Of a stretch of DNA of 64,000 nt, positions 42,472 to 53,299 are shown one piece after another. The translations under genes were made by a program, and so were the position numbers. The notes beneath the pieces are model-generated. The model made no database searches. It was not told the origin of the DNA and saw only the letters and a list, made by a program, of their open reading frames with translations. The DNA lies in the NCBI GenBank assembly GCA_949126835.1, contig OX421499.1, positions 6,029,026-6,093,025 of the forward strand, written 5' to 3'. Source of the stretch: Anisus vortex (lineage: Eukaryota; Mollusca; Gastropoda; Planorbidae). Every line of letters starts with the position of its first letter. Position 1 is the stretch's first letter.

Positions 42472-43452
42472 CAGGGGTCGGCAACCTTTTAATGATGCTC
42501 TGCCAAACTAGTATTTCTAAACCATTCAGCGTGCTAACAGCTAAAAGTCAATCAGCTCTATTATAATTGTTGTATTATTTTTTATTGGACATATAATTTA
42601 ACTGCATAGCAAGGCAAAGCCAAGAAAATCTATAGATCTAAGGAAAATCGTTAAAGCGTTTTATATTTTTATTTAATAAAAAAAACGTGTTTGTGATTAT
42701 TACCCTTTTTATTTGCATACAAAATTTTATTACCAAACTTTCACATTATCATTATGGTAACATATTTTGTAAACATTATTTCAAAATTAGCATCTAGGAA
42801 CTGCTAATATTGATTATAATATTTTGTTCTCAGTTTAACCGAGATTTTCTTTCATTTATCTTAGTTCGCACTACCAGATGAATGGTCAATTCTACGTATT
42901 AATACGTAGTAATCATACAAACTGGGTAGTTAATGTAATGGTTAAAAAATATGCATATAATTTTTTTAGTAATATAATATTTATATAATTTTCAACTACT
43001 TTTTACTGTTCGGTCATCAAAAAGTTATAGGTTGGTGGCCATTTAGTCTTTTATAAGACATTAAAAAAACAAACAACATAATATTAGAAATATTAGCCCA
43101 AATAAAACAGTATAAATATCTCCCTTTAATTCAAATAAAGTTTCTAAATTCGATTCAATAGTGATGTCAAACAACTTATGTTTTGTAACATAACAAATAT
43201 TACTGACTAATTATTATTTCTTTAAATAAACTCAGTATGATCTTCATTACAAGATTTAATTATTAGAGGTATAAAATTGAATAACGTTACACAGTTGTAA
43301 ATAAAGGGACGTACGTAGGCCTATCGTTCAACTCACTGAAATGTGTCGATTTGTCATTCAGAAACATCGGCTTAAACAGTAACTTTTCCTCGTTCAGAAC
43401 CGGAAAAAAATATTTTAGACAATAGAGGTCTGACTTAGGTTGCCGACCCCTG
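42472..43452. mobile_element. hAT-A element, 981 bp, with 8-bp TSD
   Basis: Ends CAGGGGTCGGCAACC and GGTTGCCGACCCCTG are perfect inverted repeats. The target duplication GTATAGAG is at 42464-42471 and 43453-43460. It is an internally deleted relative of 15749-18564 with no transposase. Confidence 0.9.
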
Positions 43453-43474
43453 GTATAGAGTGTAACGCTATACA

Positions 43475-43630
43475 GCCCTAGGCTGAGATTGCTCTCTTAC
43501 GGCCATAGGCTGAGATTGCTCTCTTACGGCCCTCAGCTGAGATTGCTCTCTTACCGCCTTCGGCTAGAGATTGCTCGTTGAAAACCCTCGGCTGAAATTA
43601 ATTCTCTTACCGCTCTCGGCTGAGATTACT
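43475..43630. repeat. About 27-bp tandem repeat
   Basis: Roughly six units like GGCTGAGATTGCTCTCTTAC followed by GGCC..., starting directly after the hAT-A copy. Confidence 0.8.
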
Positions 43631-44070
43631 CTCTCGGAGCCGAGTTACGCAATAGCGACAGCGGGCCATGCATCTGGTGCAGGCAAGATATGAGGAGTTC
43701 ATCTTAGCTCCAACCTCTGTCAAAGCTGGCCTGCCTTTATGACAGTTGCATGATGGGTTTGCTTGCTCTATTCGTGTTTCCGTTTTCGTATGTACATTTG
43801 GATCACCCCTCGAGTAATGTAGGGCCTGCATCGTATTCCTGTTATGTGGGCTGGTGGGGCGTTGGCCGAGCGGATTTCTTCTGACACGGGGATGCCCCCG
43901 TGGAAAGCAGACACATCTCCCCAAGACCACCTTTGAAACCGGCCGTATCAGGACAGTGACTGCATACCCAACCTGGGATCGCACTACGCCCTACACCCCA
44001 ACCCCCCAGGGGTACCAGAGTGTGTGCAATACGACAAAAGTGTTCCGTTGAAGCAGTTCTACTCCTGGTT

Positions 44071-44283
44071 CCTCGGCGATTACCACACTATCGCCCCTAC
44101 CCTCGCGATTACCACACTTATCGCCCCTACCCTCGCGATTACCACACTTATCGCCCCTACCCTCGCGATTACCACACTTATCGCCCCTACCCTCGCGATT
44201 ACCACACTTTTCGTCCCTACCCTCGGCGATTACCACACTTATCGCCCCTACTTTCGGCGATTACCACACTTATCGCCCCTATA
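44071..44283. repeat. 30-bp tandem repeat, about seven copies
   Basis: Units of CCTCGCGATTACCACACTTA plus TCGCCCCTAC. The first and last units carry small changes. Confidence 0.92.
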
Positions 44284-45897
44284 CCCTTAGAGATTGGGAT
44301 GGAGGCTTACGGCGACCACAGTCCCATACATTGGCCCACTGGAATGACTCGGGGAACCAGTAAATTACATACGTCACCGGTTTAGAAGCTCATGGGTACA
44401 GTAGTCAGCTCATTCAACAGATTATTATACAGTATAGTATAACTATATAAACAATAATGCAGTGGTTCACAAACAGTGAGCCACAGAATATTGCAATGGT
44501 ATTGATAAAAACTTTTTTCTCAATGTAGTAAAATTTAAAATCTTCAGCTTAGATTTAAGAAATGGCGTTATGGCGTTCATAATAGGACTATGCTTTTGTA
44601 ACTTTTATATTTACTTTATTGTAAAAAAAAAACAACTGTTTCTGCTATCTTTCGCTCTGCATTAACTTTATTGAATTTTGTGAATGTTACGTAATTTTTT
44701 TACTCCCTTTCTATTAACTTGTACCGTCTGTCTGACTGTCTGTCTGTCTGTCTGACTGCTTGATAGCAAAACTTTGCATCAATTTTTCGACCACTTCCCG
44801 TCGTCCAATCGAGTCGAAACTTGGCCAGCAGATTTGTCCCGACTAACAATACATTCTATTTTCAGCCTCGTAGCCTTTGGAATAGTCACGAAAACCTTCC
44901 ACCAATTAGCGAATCGAGAAACATATTACGCGAAAAAACATGGCTGCCTTTGACGGAAGTAACTAAAGTGTTCGGATATTTCGTTTTTACGTAAAAATAT
45001 GAATGAAAACGACACAATGTGTTTGTGACACAATATTGACAAGTCTTAATTAGGTGTGACCTTTTGAACTGGGATGAGTGTGAACTTCCGGTGAAATTTA
45101 CCGCCATTTTCGTAAATAAAAAACATGCTTTTGGTGCTGTTTGACAATTGATTTTAACATCGACAGCCAGTTCTGGTCTTTTAGAAATATACAACGGCTA
45201 CAAGATTAATTATGGGGAATCCGTTTTTAACATCAAAAGTGAGTAGGCGATAATTAATACTCATAGTGTTAGTCGCGTTTGGTTAAATTTAGCTTTAGTT
45301 TATAAAATAAATTAGTCAAGAGTTCCGTCCTTGGTAATTAAAAAAACACAATGCGGAAATTCGTAAAAAACAACAACACGAAAATTCTTTTGCATCAAGC
45401 AATTAGATTGGGATTATAATAAGGTGATTCTTCAAATCTGACATTCACAATCCATCGTTTTCTTTTGGCGCCATCGTTTTGGAAATGAAATAAAATTTGA
45501 TTCTCTACATATTTTTATAGCCTACAACCGTAACATGTCAGACATGTTTTTTTTATAATGTGATCGAATTCGATCGGAAATGTTCTTTCTCGTGAACTTT
45601 TATGCATACACGTTAAGACTTGTCAATAGCCGAAACAAAGCGAGTTATCTTTTTATGGTTTATGCGAGCGAAAGCTATAAAAAAAAAAGGATGCGCAAAA
45701 GTAAAGCCACGATCGTGGCTTCATGCATTAAAAAAATGCGCAATCGTTATAATTAGATATGTATTTGCCGACATTACCGATTCGAAATTGTAGTTTTGTA
45801 GTGAAGTGGAAATGGTAAACTTAGTTTACAAAGAAAGGGAGTATAATAAAAACTGTGTTTTTATGGTTTTCTTGTTTATATTTTACATTTGTTTTAG

Positions 45898-45951
45898 TCT
45901 GGAACACTTCACGAGGAGCAATTGGTTCTACAGGTTGGAGAATATTTGAAG
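45898..45951 (+). pseudogene. FkbM copy 2, exon 3 (micro-exon)
   Basis: 54 bases encoding SGTLHEEQLVLQVGEYLK, between TTTGTTTTAG and GTGATA. Twelve of 18 residues match copy 1. Confidence 0.82.
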
Positions 45952-46039
45952 GTGATAACATTGGTGTGATAGAGTCCACAACTCATTTAGTCAATGAAAC
46001 TAATTGTTATATATATATAACATCTCTATCTTGTGTCAA

Positions 46040-46054
46040 CAATATATATATATG

Positions 46055-46134
<80 letters not shown>

Positions 46135-46460
46135 TAGAATGATAAATGTATAGATTAATATATCTGTAGATAGATTGATACATGAATGAATGATAAATGG
46201 GTAGATAGTTAAATAAAGAGATGATGAATATATATATAAATAATGAATAGATAAATGGACAGATAGATCGATGATTACTGTAGATAGTTAAATACATAGA
46301 TAGATAAATCGATAGATATATAAATAGATAGTTTAATAGTAAGATAGATATAAAGTCAGATAGATAAATAGACAGACAGACACTTAGATAGATTAAAAGA
46401 GTGATGAATTAATCTATTTAAATTGATATATAGATAAAAGAAGATAGATTAAGAGACACA
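46040..46460. repeat. (TA)n, (GA)n and GATA-type repeats in copy 2 intron 3
   Basis: A TA run at about 46060-46102 passes into a GA run to 46131, then irregular GATAGATA text to about 46460. It occupies the same position as the GATA array of copy 1. Confidence 0.88.
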
Positions 46461-46604
46461 GTTAGAAAGACATTTATATTGATAGATAGCACGTAATAAA
46501 ACTGATGGCTAGAAGAAGAAAAAAAGATACAAATAATATTATTATAAAATCTAAAAGTTCCATTTGTAAAGTAAATTGTAACCCATCAATGATTTATACC
46601 CAAG

Positions 46605-46825
46605 CGTTTTCCAGACATGGTGTTTGTAGACATAGGCAGCAACATTGGGGTGTACACCCTCTACGCCGCAGCCATGGGGCGCCGGACGCTTGCCGTGGAG
46701 ATGCTGCCGAGGAATGTCCAGCACATCCAGACGGCCGTGAGAATCAGTGGGCTAGGATCGGAAGTGACCATAGTGAACAACGCCCTATACCGTGACCATC
46801 GAGTGATTACTGTCGAAATTCGAAA
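46605..46825 (+). pseudogene. FkbM copy 2, exon 4 (SAM-binding motif)
   Basis: 221 bases after TTATACCCAAG, ending AA before GTATGA so the next codon is split as in copy 1. It encodes [20 protein letters not shown]. Confidence 0.87.
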
Positions 46826-47117
46826 GTATGACCATTTGTACAAACACATTTGTTTCTTTGTGAAATGTTTATATAATTTGTTCGGACCGATATACCTGCT
46901 GTTCCAAGGTAAATGATAGAAAAATGATATTAAAATATATTAAAAGAATTGTATGAAAAAGAAAAATCCGATAATAAATGTATCGAAAAGATTGTTATAT
47001 TATATCTCTCTATATAAAGTAATCCGTGTGAGAGTTCAACCAATCATATTGGTTTATTTAAAGACACGTGACTTTATTGTCTGATATCTTACTTTTGCGA
47101 TCTTTTATTGCCATGAG

Positions 47118-47185
47118 TTTTCCCTAGCGTAGTGGTTAGCGTCTTCGACTCCCATGCGGGTGACCTGGGTTTGAATCCACACCTT
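47118..47185 (+). repeat. tRNA-Gly(CCC)-like SINE head or tRNA pseudogene
   Basis: A box TAGCGTAGTGG (47125-47135) fits the consensus. The text GACTCCCATGCGGG resembles the anticodon arm of tRNA-Gly(CCC), and the B box GGTTTGAATCC (47168-47178) has one mismatch. The acceptor ends do not pair well, so I do not call a functional tRNA. It runs directly into the MITE at 47186. Confidence 0.6.
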
Positions 47186-47572
47186 CGGCCGAAACCGAAA
47201 GATAAACCGAAATTTCCAAACAAAAGAATAAAGAGACTGGACAGTAATACTACACTCCATTTTTCGACATTCTGTGTGGTGATTAAATAATCCGTTTATT
47301 ATTAACTTCAATTTTCTACTTCACACATATAAATACGCAACAGTTTAACTAAATGAAATTATTATCAATAATCAACAGAAATAATTGCCGCACTAGCGTT
47401 GCAGTCTGAAATTTGAAAGTTAAAATAGATATTCGGTTTATGACCGAATGTCAACATCAGTTTCGGCTGAAACCGTAAGCTAACTTTCTGGCTTCGGCCG
47501 AAACCAAAACTACACCGAAAGAGGTCATTCGCCGAAACTGATTCCGAAACCGAACGTCGGTTGGTCTCTAGC
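47186..47572. mobile_element. TTTCGGCCGAAA MITE, copy 3, left end replaced
   Basis: CGGCCGAAACCGAAA-type palindromes occur at both ends, and the right end is CGGTTGGTCTCTA like copy 1. It lies in the opposite orientation to copies 1 and 2. The left terminus is missing and the tRNA-like head takes its place. Confidence 0.68.
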
Positions 47573-47754
47573 TATTTTTTACCTGTGTGCAATGTTGACT
47601 CTCCGGAAACGCGACCCAATCCTACTGAGTGTCATGATGTGAAATTTATTTGAGTATAACAGTTTAGTTTATTCTATAAATCAAAACACATATAGAATTC
47701 ATGTATCTGTTAGGACGTAATATTTCTAACCCTTCCGAAACACATCGGCAAGAG

Positions 47755-47929
47755 CATGGGTTGGCAACCTACGGTACGCGTGCTAAACTTGGCACAAAGA
47801 GCCATGTTCAGTGGCACGCGGAAGACCTCCGAAAGGCATGTCAGGTTTCTTGTTCAAGACAATTTAGGGCTGGATCAGAATTACTTTAATGCAGCTGGCA
47901 CATTGTTATCAACAGGTTGCCGACCCCTG
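47755..47929. mobile_element. Short hAT-A MITE, 175 bp
   Basis: Ends CATGGGTTGGCAACC and GGTTGCCGACCCCTG. The flanks GGCAAGAG and GGCTAGAC match at 6 of 8. It keeps the GCGTGC...TTGGCAC subterminal text of the family. Confidence 0.7.
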
Positions 47930-48185
47930 GGCTAGACCAATCACCCCAGTTGACGCAGATGACGGAGAAGATCGTCACCCCTTTTATTCTTTGTATTGTT
48001 TTGAGCGACCTAAAATAAAAAAAAACCTGGTCACCTAACCCTTTTTTTTTGTTTATCTCACCGTACCTTAAGGGCCTTCATTATCACAGGAGGGATTGAC
48101 CGCGGTCACGGCCGTCAATAGCTTTTGTCTCGAGCTAAACAGAGGTTTCGCACTCCCGACTTGCGAAAACACACCTTAGCTTCAT

Positions 48186-48464
48186 GTGTTGACAAGGGAC
48201 TCACTGAGCACCTTTGTCCAAGCAAAGGAGTTCGTGGTCGAGTTGTTTGAACTTCCGACAGACAAAACCCACCCCGCCACACATTCGACATCCACCCCTT
48301 TTAGGACGACAAAAGACGAATACAAAACACTGGTAACATACCAGGACCAATCTATTGAGGCAAATAAGCTAGGAGGCCATAAGTATTCTGCATTTCCAAT
48401 TGGAAGACCTTACGACTTTGACCGCCCCCTTTCAGCCATTTTTGTTCAGACTGTTTTTGTATAG
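48186..48464 (+). CDS. Unidentified 92-residue frame with 3'UTR-like tail
   Basis: I do not recognise it. The frame encodes VELFELPTDKTHPATHSTST, EANKLGGHKYSAFPIGRPYD and FDRPLSAIFVQTVFV. Codon use and composition look protein-like and unlike the TEs nearby. It stops with TAG, and AATAAA occurs about 215 bases later near 48679. It lies inside intron 4 of FkbM copy 2 on the same strand. It could be a retrocopy of a host gene's last exon, the end of a nested gene, or a TE gene. The 5' limit is arbitrary since earlier codons may also belong. Confidence 0.4.
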   Translation: MLTRDSLSTFVQAKEFVVELFELPTDKTHPATHSTSTPFRTTKDEYKTLVTYQDQSIEANKLGGHKYSAFPIGRPYDFDRPLSAIFVQTVFV

Positions 48465-49449
48465 AAAGTATCCTCTTCTTTTCACGTTATGTTAATTGAA
48501 TGAGACTTCGTTTGAATTTGGACTTACTGTGTTGTGCCTTGTGTGTCACAAATTGCGCGGTTCACTTCTCACTATGGATGTTTGTGAATGTGATTGATCT
48601 CTCGTGAATGACAACTGTCTTGTCAGATTGATGTCCACAAGATTTGTATACTATAGGACCATCCGATATCGCCAACATAATAAACTTCTACATATTTGTC
48701 ACTTCTTTTTTTTTTCCAATAGGAGGCGTGTCAGAGTTGTACCTCTTTGTCCCTCCTTTGGGTAAAGTTTTGATGAGAGCCAGAGCTCACACATATGTGT
48801 GAAAAATCTAATCGCACAAGGCGGAGAAGATCTACACGTTGTGTGGGGAAGCCAGAGTAACTTCATGAGAACTTGTCTGTTCAGTCAATTAGTGTGAGTG
48901 TGTGAGTGAGAAGAAAGTAGTCGAACCTGCACATAAATATAAATACCGAGCGTCGCCATCTTAATACAGCCTGGTTTAGCTTACTGCAACCAACCTCCAG
49001 AAAAACCTAAACAGTGAAGCGGGGCAAGCAGATTCGAGGTCTGGCTTATCCAACACAAGACATCCACGTGACTCATCACACTGGGGCTCTAAACTCTGCT
49101 GTTTAGCTTTTGCTCACTTCCATAATAATATTTGCCGAACACAGAGAAGTTCGGCCTAATTCATACTAGCGCCGCTGTAAGGTAATATGGGCGCTGGTCG
49201 TGCAAAACCACGTCAGAGAAATACTTTCAAACAGATGTCTTAAGATATTTTAGGCACATATCAACCTCATCCCAGCTCCATAAGGTTCCAGTTCATTTTT
49301 AACTCCCATATAGCTCAATCTATTTTCTTTTCATAAGGGATGTGTAACATTTATCGTCCACCGACAGCACTTTCCAACTCGATGTTATAGGCTATGTGGG
49401 TATACTCATTGTCATTCTCTAGACCGGGACGAATTTCTAGACTATTTAG
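48465..49449. other. Intron 4 of FkbM copy 2, no further gene recognised
   Basis: Relatively GC-rich text with a second stretch near 48900-49080 that looks untranslated-region-like. No frame or repeat assigned. Confidence 0.4.
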
Positions 49450-49632
49450 TAGTAAAGTACCCGTCGGACTAAATTGATCATTTACCCAAACTAATGTCAG
49501 GTACCCATCAGAGCTGTATAGGACTTAGAGACACCGGAGTCCCGGGAAAAAAATCATAGCCTTCACCAGGATTCGAACCCAGGACCGTCGGTACGCCAGC
49601 CGAAAGCGCTGCCGCTCGGCCACCGCACTGCA
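49450..49632 (-). mobile_element. SINE with internal deletion, minus strand
   Basis: Both ends are present (GTACCCGTCGGACTAAATTG; head GGGTTCGAATCC on the minus strand), but the middle that normally holds GTGAAGCAGCGTTC to CCGCCTTTACT is gone. Confidence 0.8.
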
Positions 49633-49733
49633 TCCTAGCCTAATTGGAACCTGGGAAGTCCCGAACGTCTAATTCTCTATCTCTTGATGACCGTGGCTGT
49701 TTTTAAAGTGTCTTTGATTTTTTTTTTTCACAG

Positions 49734-50102
49734 GCAAAACGTAGGCGGAACGGAACTGGAAAACTCCGAGATCGCCACGGACAGCGACAAGGTGGATGTT
49801 CAGACAATCTGCATGGACGACCTGATCCCCTGTTGGAAGGAGCACTGGCCTTCGTGAAGATGGACATAGAGAACAGCGAGAAACACGCCCTGAGGGGCGC
49901 CCGCTCATTCTTCCAGAAGGTCAACGTACAGGTGGTTCAAATGGAGTGGCTGCCAACGCGAACGAAAGCCGAGGGTTCGGAGATATTACAGTTTATGAAT
50001 TCGGCAGGATACGTGTTATCAACATCCCCCAACCAATATACTGCCCCAGATATGAATAATTTAATAGGAGATTTCTTTTTCCTAAGAATGGCTAAATTTT
50101 GA
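49734..50102 (+). pseudogene. FkbM copy 2, exon 5, frameshifted
   Basis: The acceptor is TTTTTTTTCACAG. It encodes QNVGGTELENSEI and CMDDLI, then a one-base deletion in a C run changes frame. In the other frame [20 protein letters not shown] and [20 protein letters not shown] follow, with a TGA at 50100-50102 at the same point as in copy 1. Confidence 0.87.
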
Positions 50103-50237
50103 ACCTGAATCGTTTTCTTGTTATTGTTTTGTTTTTATGCTATATCATGATAATTCATTTTTTAAATGTTGTAAATATTTTTTGTTTGCTTTTGTTCTTT
50201 TGGAAACGTTTATATAAATGTTATATTCTAATTAAAT

Positions 50238-50413
50238 ACAGAGATTTCGGAATGACAGGCATCTCAGCAAATTACTTGGAAATGTCGACGTATCCCTTTA
50301 AGGCCATGTTTGCCCACAGGGCTAAAATTCCAATGGCCACCGCTGGCAAGGAGACTGTGTGGCCGGTAGTAAACAAATATCTCTTTACTCTAAACATCAT
50401 ATGCTGCTGGTGA
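50238..50413 (+). other. Exon-like segment of unknown identity
   Basis: After an acceptor-like TTAAATACAG an open stretch encodes GISANYLEMSTYPFKAMFAH, RAKIPMATAGKETVWPVVNK and YLFTLN, then stops at TGA 50411-50413. Local composition is richer in GC than the flanks. It begins 135 bases after the copy 2 stop. I cannot assign a family; it may be a TE relic or the exon of another gene. Confidence 0.35.
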
Positions 50414-50924
50414 AGTTCAAAGATGTGTAGCCTAGGAGATTTTTAATATATTAAATGATCTAGGGATTGATCAGTTTTGCCTGCGTCCTAAATACTGAGA
50501 TTGAAGGAATTAAATGTGTTACGACTTTTAACGTTATGGACATCTCTGTTTTTATATCTCATTCAGTAAACTAGCTAAATCTTACAACTACCTAATTTTA
50601 TCGGCGTCGTTCATTTTTACACCTAATGATACTCCGAAATGATTAAATTTATAGCTGACACTGAACAATTAGCGAAGAGCACCCACTAACAAGGTGCACA
50701 TTAATTGATATATTCTAATCGTATTCAAAAAGTTTTTATGCTCATCTTTAATTAAGCTTAAAAAAAATTTGCTAAGTATTCCCACTTGCAGACAACCACT
50801 CGGATGTTAACGTGGTGACTCGCTTGTATACATGCTTTGTTGCCTAATAGCACAAATCCCAAAATCCCAGACTAAAGGTCTGGACATCCAGGCACAAGGA
50901 CGGGGTTGAGACATATCAAACTCA
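50414..50924. other. No feature recognised
   Basis: AT-rich spacer without a frame or repeat. Confidence 0.4.
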
Positions 50925-51240
50925 GTGTAGAGTACATCAAACTCAGGGCTGTAGAGTCCTGCACATCAAACTCAAAGGCTGTAGTGTCCTGCACATCAAA
51001 ATCATGGCTGTAATGTCCTGCACATCAAACTCAGGGCTGTAGAGTCTTGTACATCAAAATCAGGGCTGCAGTGTCCTGCATATCAAACTCAGTGTAGAGT
51101 CCTGTACATCAAACTCGGGGCTGTAATGTCCTGCACATCAAACTCAGGGCTGTAGATTCCTGCATATCAAACAAGGGCTGTAGAGTCCAGCATATAAAAC
51201 TGAAAGGCTGTAGAGTTATGCACATCAAACTCAAGGGCTT
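50925..51240. repeat. About 29-bp minisatellite, ten or so diverged copies
   Basis: Units like CACATCAAACTCAGGGCTGT followed by AGAGTCCTG, with substitutions and small indels between copies. Confidence 0.85.
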
Positions 51241-51979
51241 AATTTATTTAGATTAAAGTTAGATAATTTATAGTTTGCGATAATAGTTTTTATTTTTTTT
51301 ATAAAATAGTATATGGTGTACAATTTTATTAATTTAATAATGATCAAATTATTCAAAAGATCGTAAAAACTATATTGAAATAAAATATGATTAAACCTTC
51401 TATATGTACATTTAAAAACATCAAAACAACTACCTGCTACTGTATTGTTCTTTATATTATTCTTATAATTTCAGAGGCGTGTAATATTATCTATTGAACA
51501 TTGTAACATAAATACTTGATACACATTGATTTCATTCAGACGATAAGTTTATTACACATAAAACATCAATGGACGCAGCACAAGGTTCACAATAACTTCT
51601 TGTATTTAAATTGCCAATTGTATTATAAAATCTTCATAACAGCATTCTTCATTTAATATAGTCATATACTTATTATCATGGGCGCCCGCAGGGGGGGGGG
51701 GGCAAGGGGGGCACTTGCCCCCCTCCCTGGAAAAGTGCCCCCCCCCCCCCGATTGAAAGCTAAAAAAATAATTTTTGGCTCAAATAGACAAAAAAATTAA
51801 TAATTAAAACATTTATAATTAATTGTAACAACTGTGACTCCTTCCATTGTCATATCAATCTCATTATCTTTGGGGATTAATCAGGTATACCACATTGATA
51901 ATTTTGATAGTGAAGCCTTGAGTTAGTTTGATTTTCGGAAAACGCGAGAATACAAAAGTAGCAAAAATTTCATCGACTT

Positions 51980-52085
51980 GTTACCTTGCCGTATGCCTTA
52001 CTACTTTTGCTAACATTACCAGCAACAACATGTACGTTGGAGCGATCGTTCAGCACATTCGTCGGCATTTTACGTCTGGAGAGAC
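51980..52085 (+). pseudogene. hAT transposase fragment, dimerisation region, first part
   Basis: It encodes LLLLLTLPATTCTLERSFST F, the conserved hAT C-terminal dimerisation motif (LTLPxTxxxxERSFS), and then loses homology at the LINE insertion. Confidence rests on this motif and on the matching second part at 54165. Confidence 0.78.
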
Positions 52086-53290
52086 TATTCATTTCCCTTG
52101 CAAGCCCTCATTTGGCTCAAGAGGCCAATCCTGGACGTACAGGCACGGTCACACTTGCTGCAGTTGAATGTAGCGGAGTGGACCACATTTTTCTCCACTG
52201 TCTTTTTCCTGGCGCGCTCCTCTCCCGCAAGCCTGAAACCTTCTTTGATTCCTGCCCTCCAAATGGGCCTATCCTGTGCCATGATCTCCCCACTGTTTGG
52301 GTCAATTTGGAGTTGTTTCATATCTTTTTTGCAGACATCCGCAAATCTCAGTTTTGGACGTCCAGCAGGTCTCTGTCCCGACTTAACGTTCCATATAGAA
52401 TGTCCTGTGGAAGTCGACCCTGTGGCATTCGGCGTACATGACCTAGCCAGCTGAGACGTCTGTTACTGAGAGTAATACGGATGTCTTGACACTCTGCTCT
52501 TCGTAGGACCTCTGCGTTTGAAACCCTGTCCTGCCATCTTATATCTAAAATGAGTCTGAGACACCTAAGGTAAAAGGTGTTCAGTTTTCTTTCCTCCCAG
52601 GAGTATGTGCTCCATGTCTCACAGCCGTACAGCAGGGTAATCAGAACGCATGTTCGATAAACTAGTGACTTAGTGGAGCGTGTGAGCAGTGAGTTCATCC
52701 ATGGCTTTAGCTATTCTACTATTAATCTCCCCATCTAGGAGAACACTGCTTGAGATTTTGGCTTTGAGCCTGTTTAGATTGAAGAGCTTTCCAGATCTGC
52801 TTGTGTGAAGGTAGACACCCTCGTTGCAGTCTCCATAAGCATAGTGCAGTAGACACGAGAAGAATATTCCAAACAAGGTGGGTGCAAGTACGCAGTCTTG
52901 TTTAACACCGCTGCGGACTTCAAAGGGCTCTGATTAAACTTCACTGTGCACCTGGTTTAAAAAAAAAACAGGCAATGAAAGAGAGCAGTTTTGGAGGGAA
53001 TCCTATTTTTGCCAGGAGTTTTAGGAGTCCACTTCTGCTGACCATATCAAATGCTTTAGTGAGATCGAAAGCAATGTATAATGGCTTATTAAATTCATCT
53101 CGCGGAACCTCTCTTGTAGCAGTCGAATGGAGGAGATCATGTCTATAGTGGATAAGTCGCTTCTGAAACCGCACTGAGACTCTTGATAGACTCTAGATGA
53201 CAGCACCTGCAGCCTTGATAGTGCCTCTTGCAAAGATCTTACCAACTATGCTCAAGAGGGAGATTCCTCTGTCTTTTTGCAGTCGCAGCG
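52080..53290 (-). mobile_element. LINE inserted in the hAT-B transposase, minus strand
   Basis: Minus-strand frames encode ESQCGFRSDLSTIDMISSIR, YIAFDLTKAFDMVSR (RT motif A), LLYGCETWSTYSWEERKLNT, RRLSWLGHVRRMPQGRLPQD and a zinc-finger end FNCSKCDRACTSRIGL. Several frame breaks exist. The plus-strand end at about 52080 carries the LINE 3' end. The scrap at 16705-16912 is the same family. Confidence 0.85.
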
Positions 53291-53299
53291 GTCCCCTTT

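Larger units (their letters stand above)
41126..45897 (+). other. FkbM copy 2 intron 2, expanded to 4.8 kb
   Basis: The matching intron in copy 1 is 648 bases. The expansion comes from a SINE with a solo LTR inside, a hAT-A copy, and two tandem arrays (separate entries). Bases 44460-44720 still align with copy 1 intron 2. Bases 44720-45890 hold nothing I recognise beyond a TCTG run near 44735. Confidence 0.65.
39349..50102 (+). pseudogene. FkbM-family methyltransferase paralogue (copy 2), probably a pseudogene
   Basis: Five exons correspond one to one with copy 1: 39349-39456, 40862-41125, 45898-45951, 46605-46825 and 49734-50102. Exons 2, 3 and 4 have identical lengths (264, 54, 221) and all splice sites and phases are kept. 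Two lesions stand out. The codon matching the copy 1 start is ATC with no in-frame ATG upstream. Exon 5 has lost one C in a C run at about 49824-49830, which leads to a stop within about 10 codons. After the shift the frame continues to a normal end. The SAM motif is [12 protein letters not shown]. Introns 2 and 4 are several times longer than in copy 1 because of TE insertions. If the homopolymer loss is an assembly error and translation starts at codon 15 or in an unseen exon, the gene could still be active. Confidence 0.82.

Noticed and set aside
44071..44283. CRISPR-like array
   Set aside because: The 30-bp repeats are contiguous with no unique spacers and the genome is eukaryotic. The same applies to the arrays at 43475 and 63430.
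46505..46795. Alternative-frame product over FkbM copy 2 exon 4
   Set aside because: It is an out-of-frame reading of the conserved exon; the VDIGSNIG frame is clearly the real one.
51986..52454. 151- and 118-residue plus-strand frames
   Set aside because: Apart from the short hAT motif at 51980-52085, they are antisense to the minus-strand LINE.
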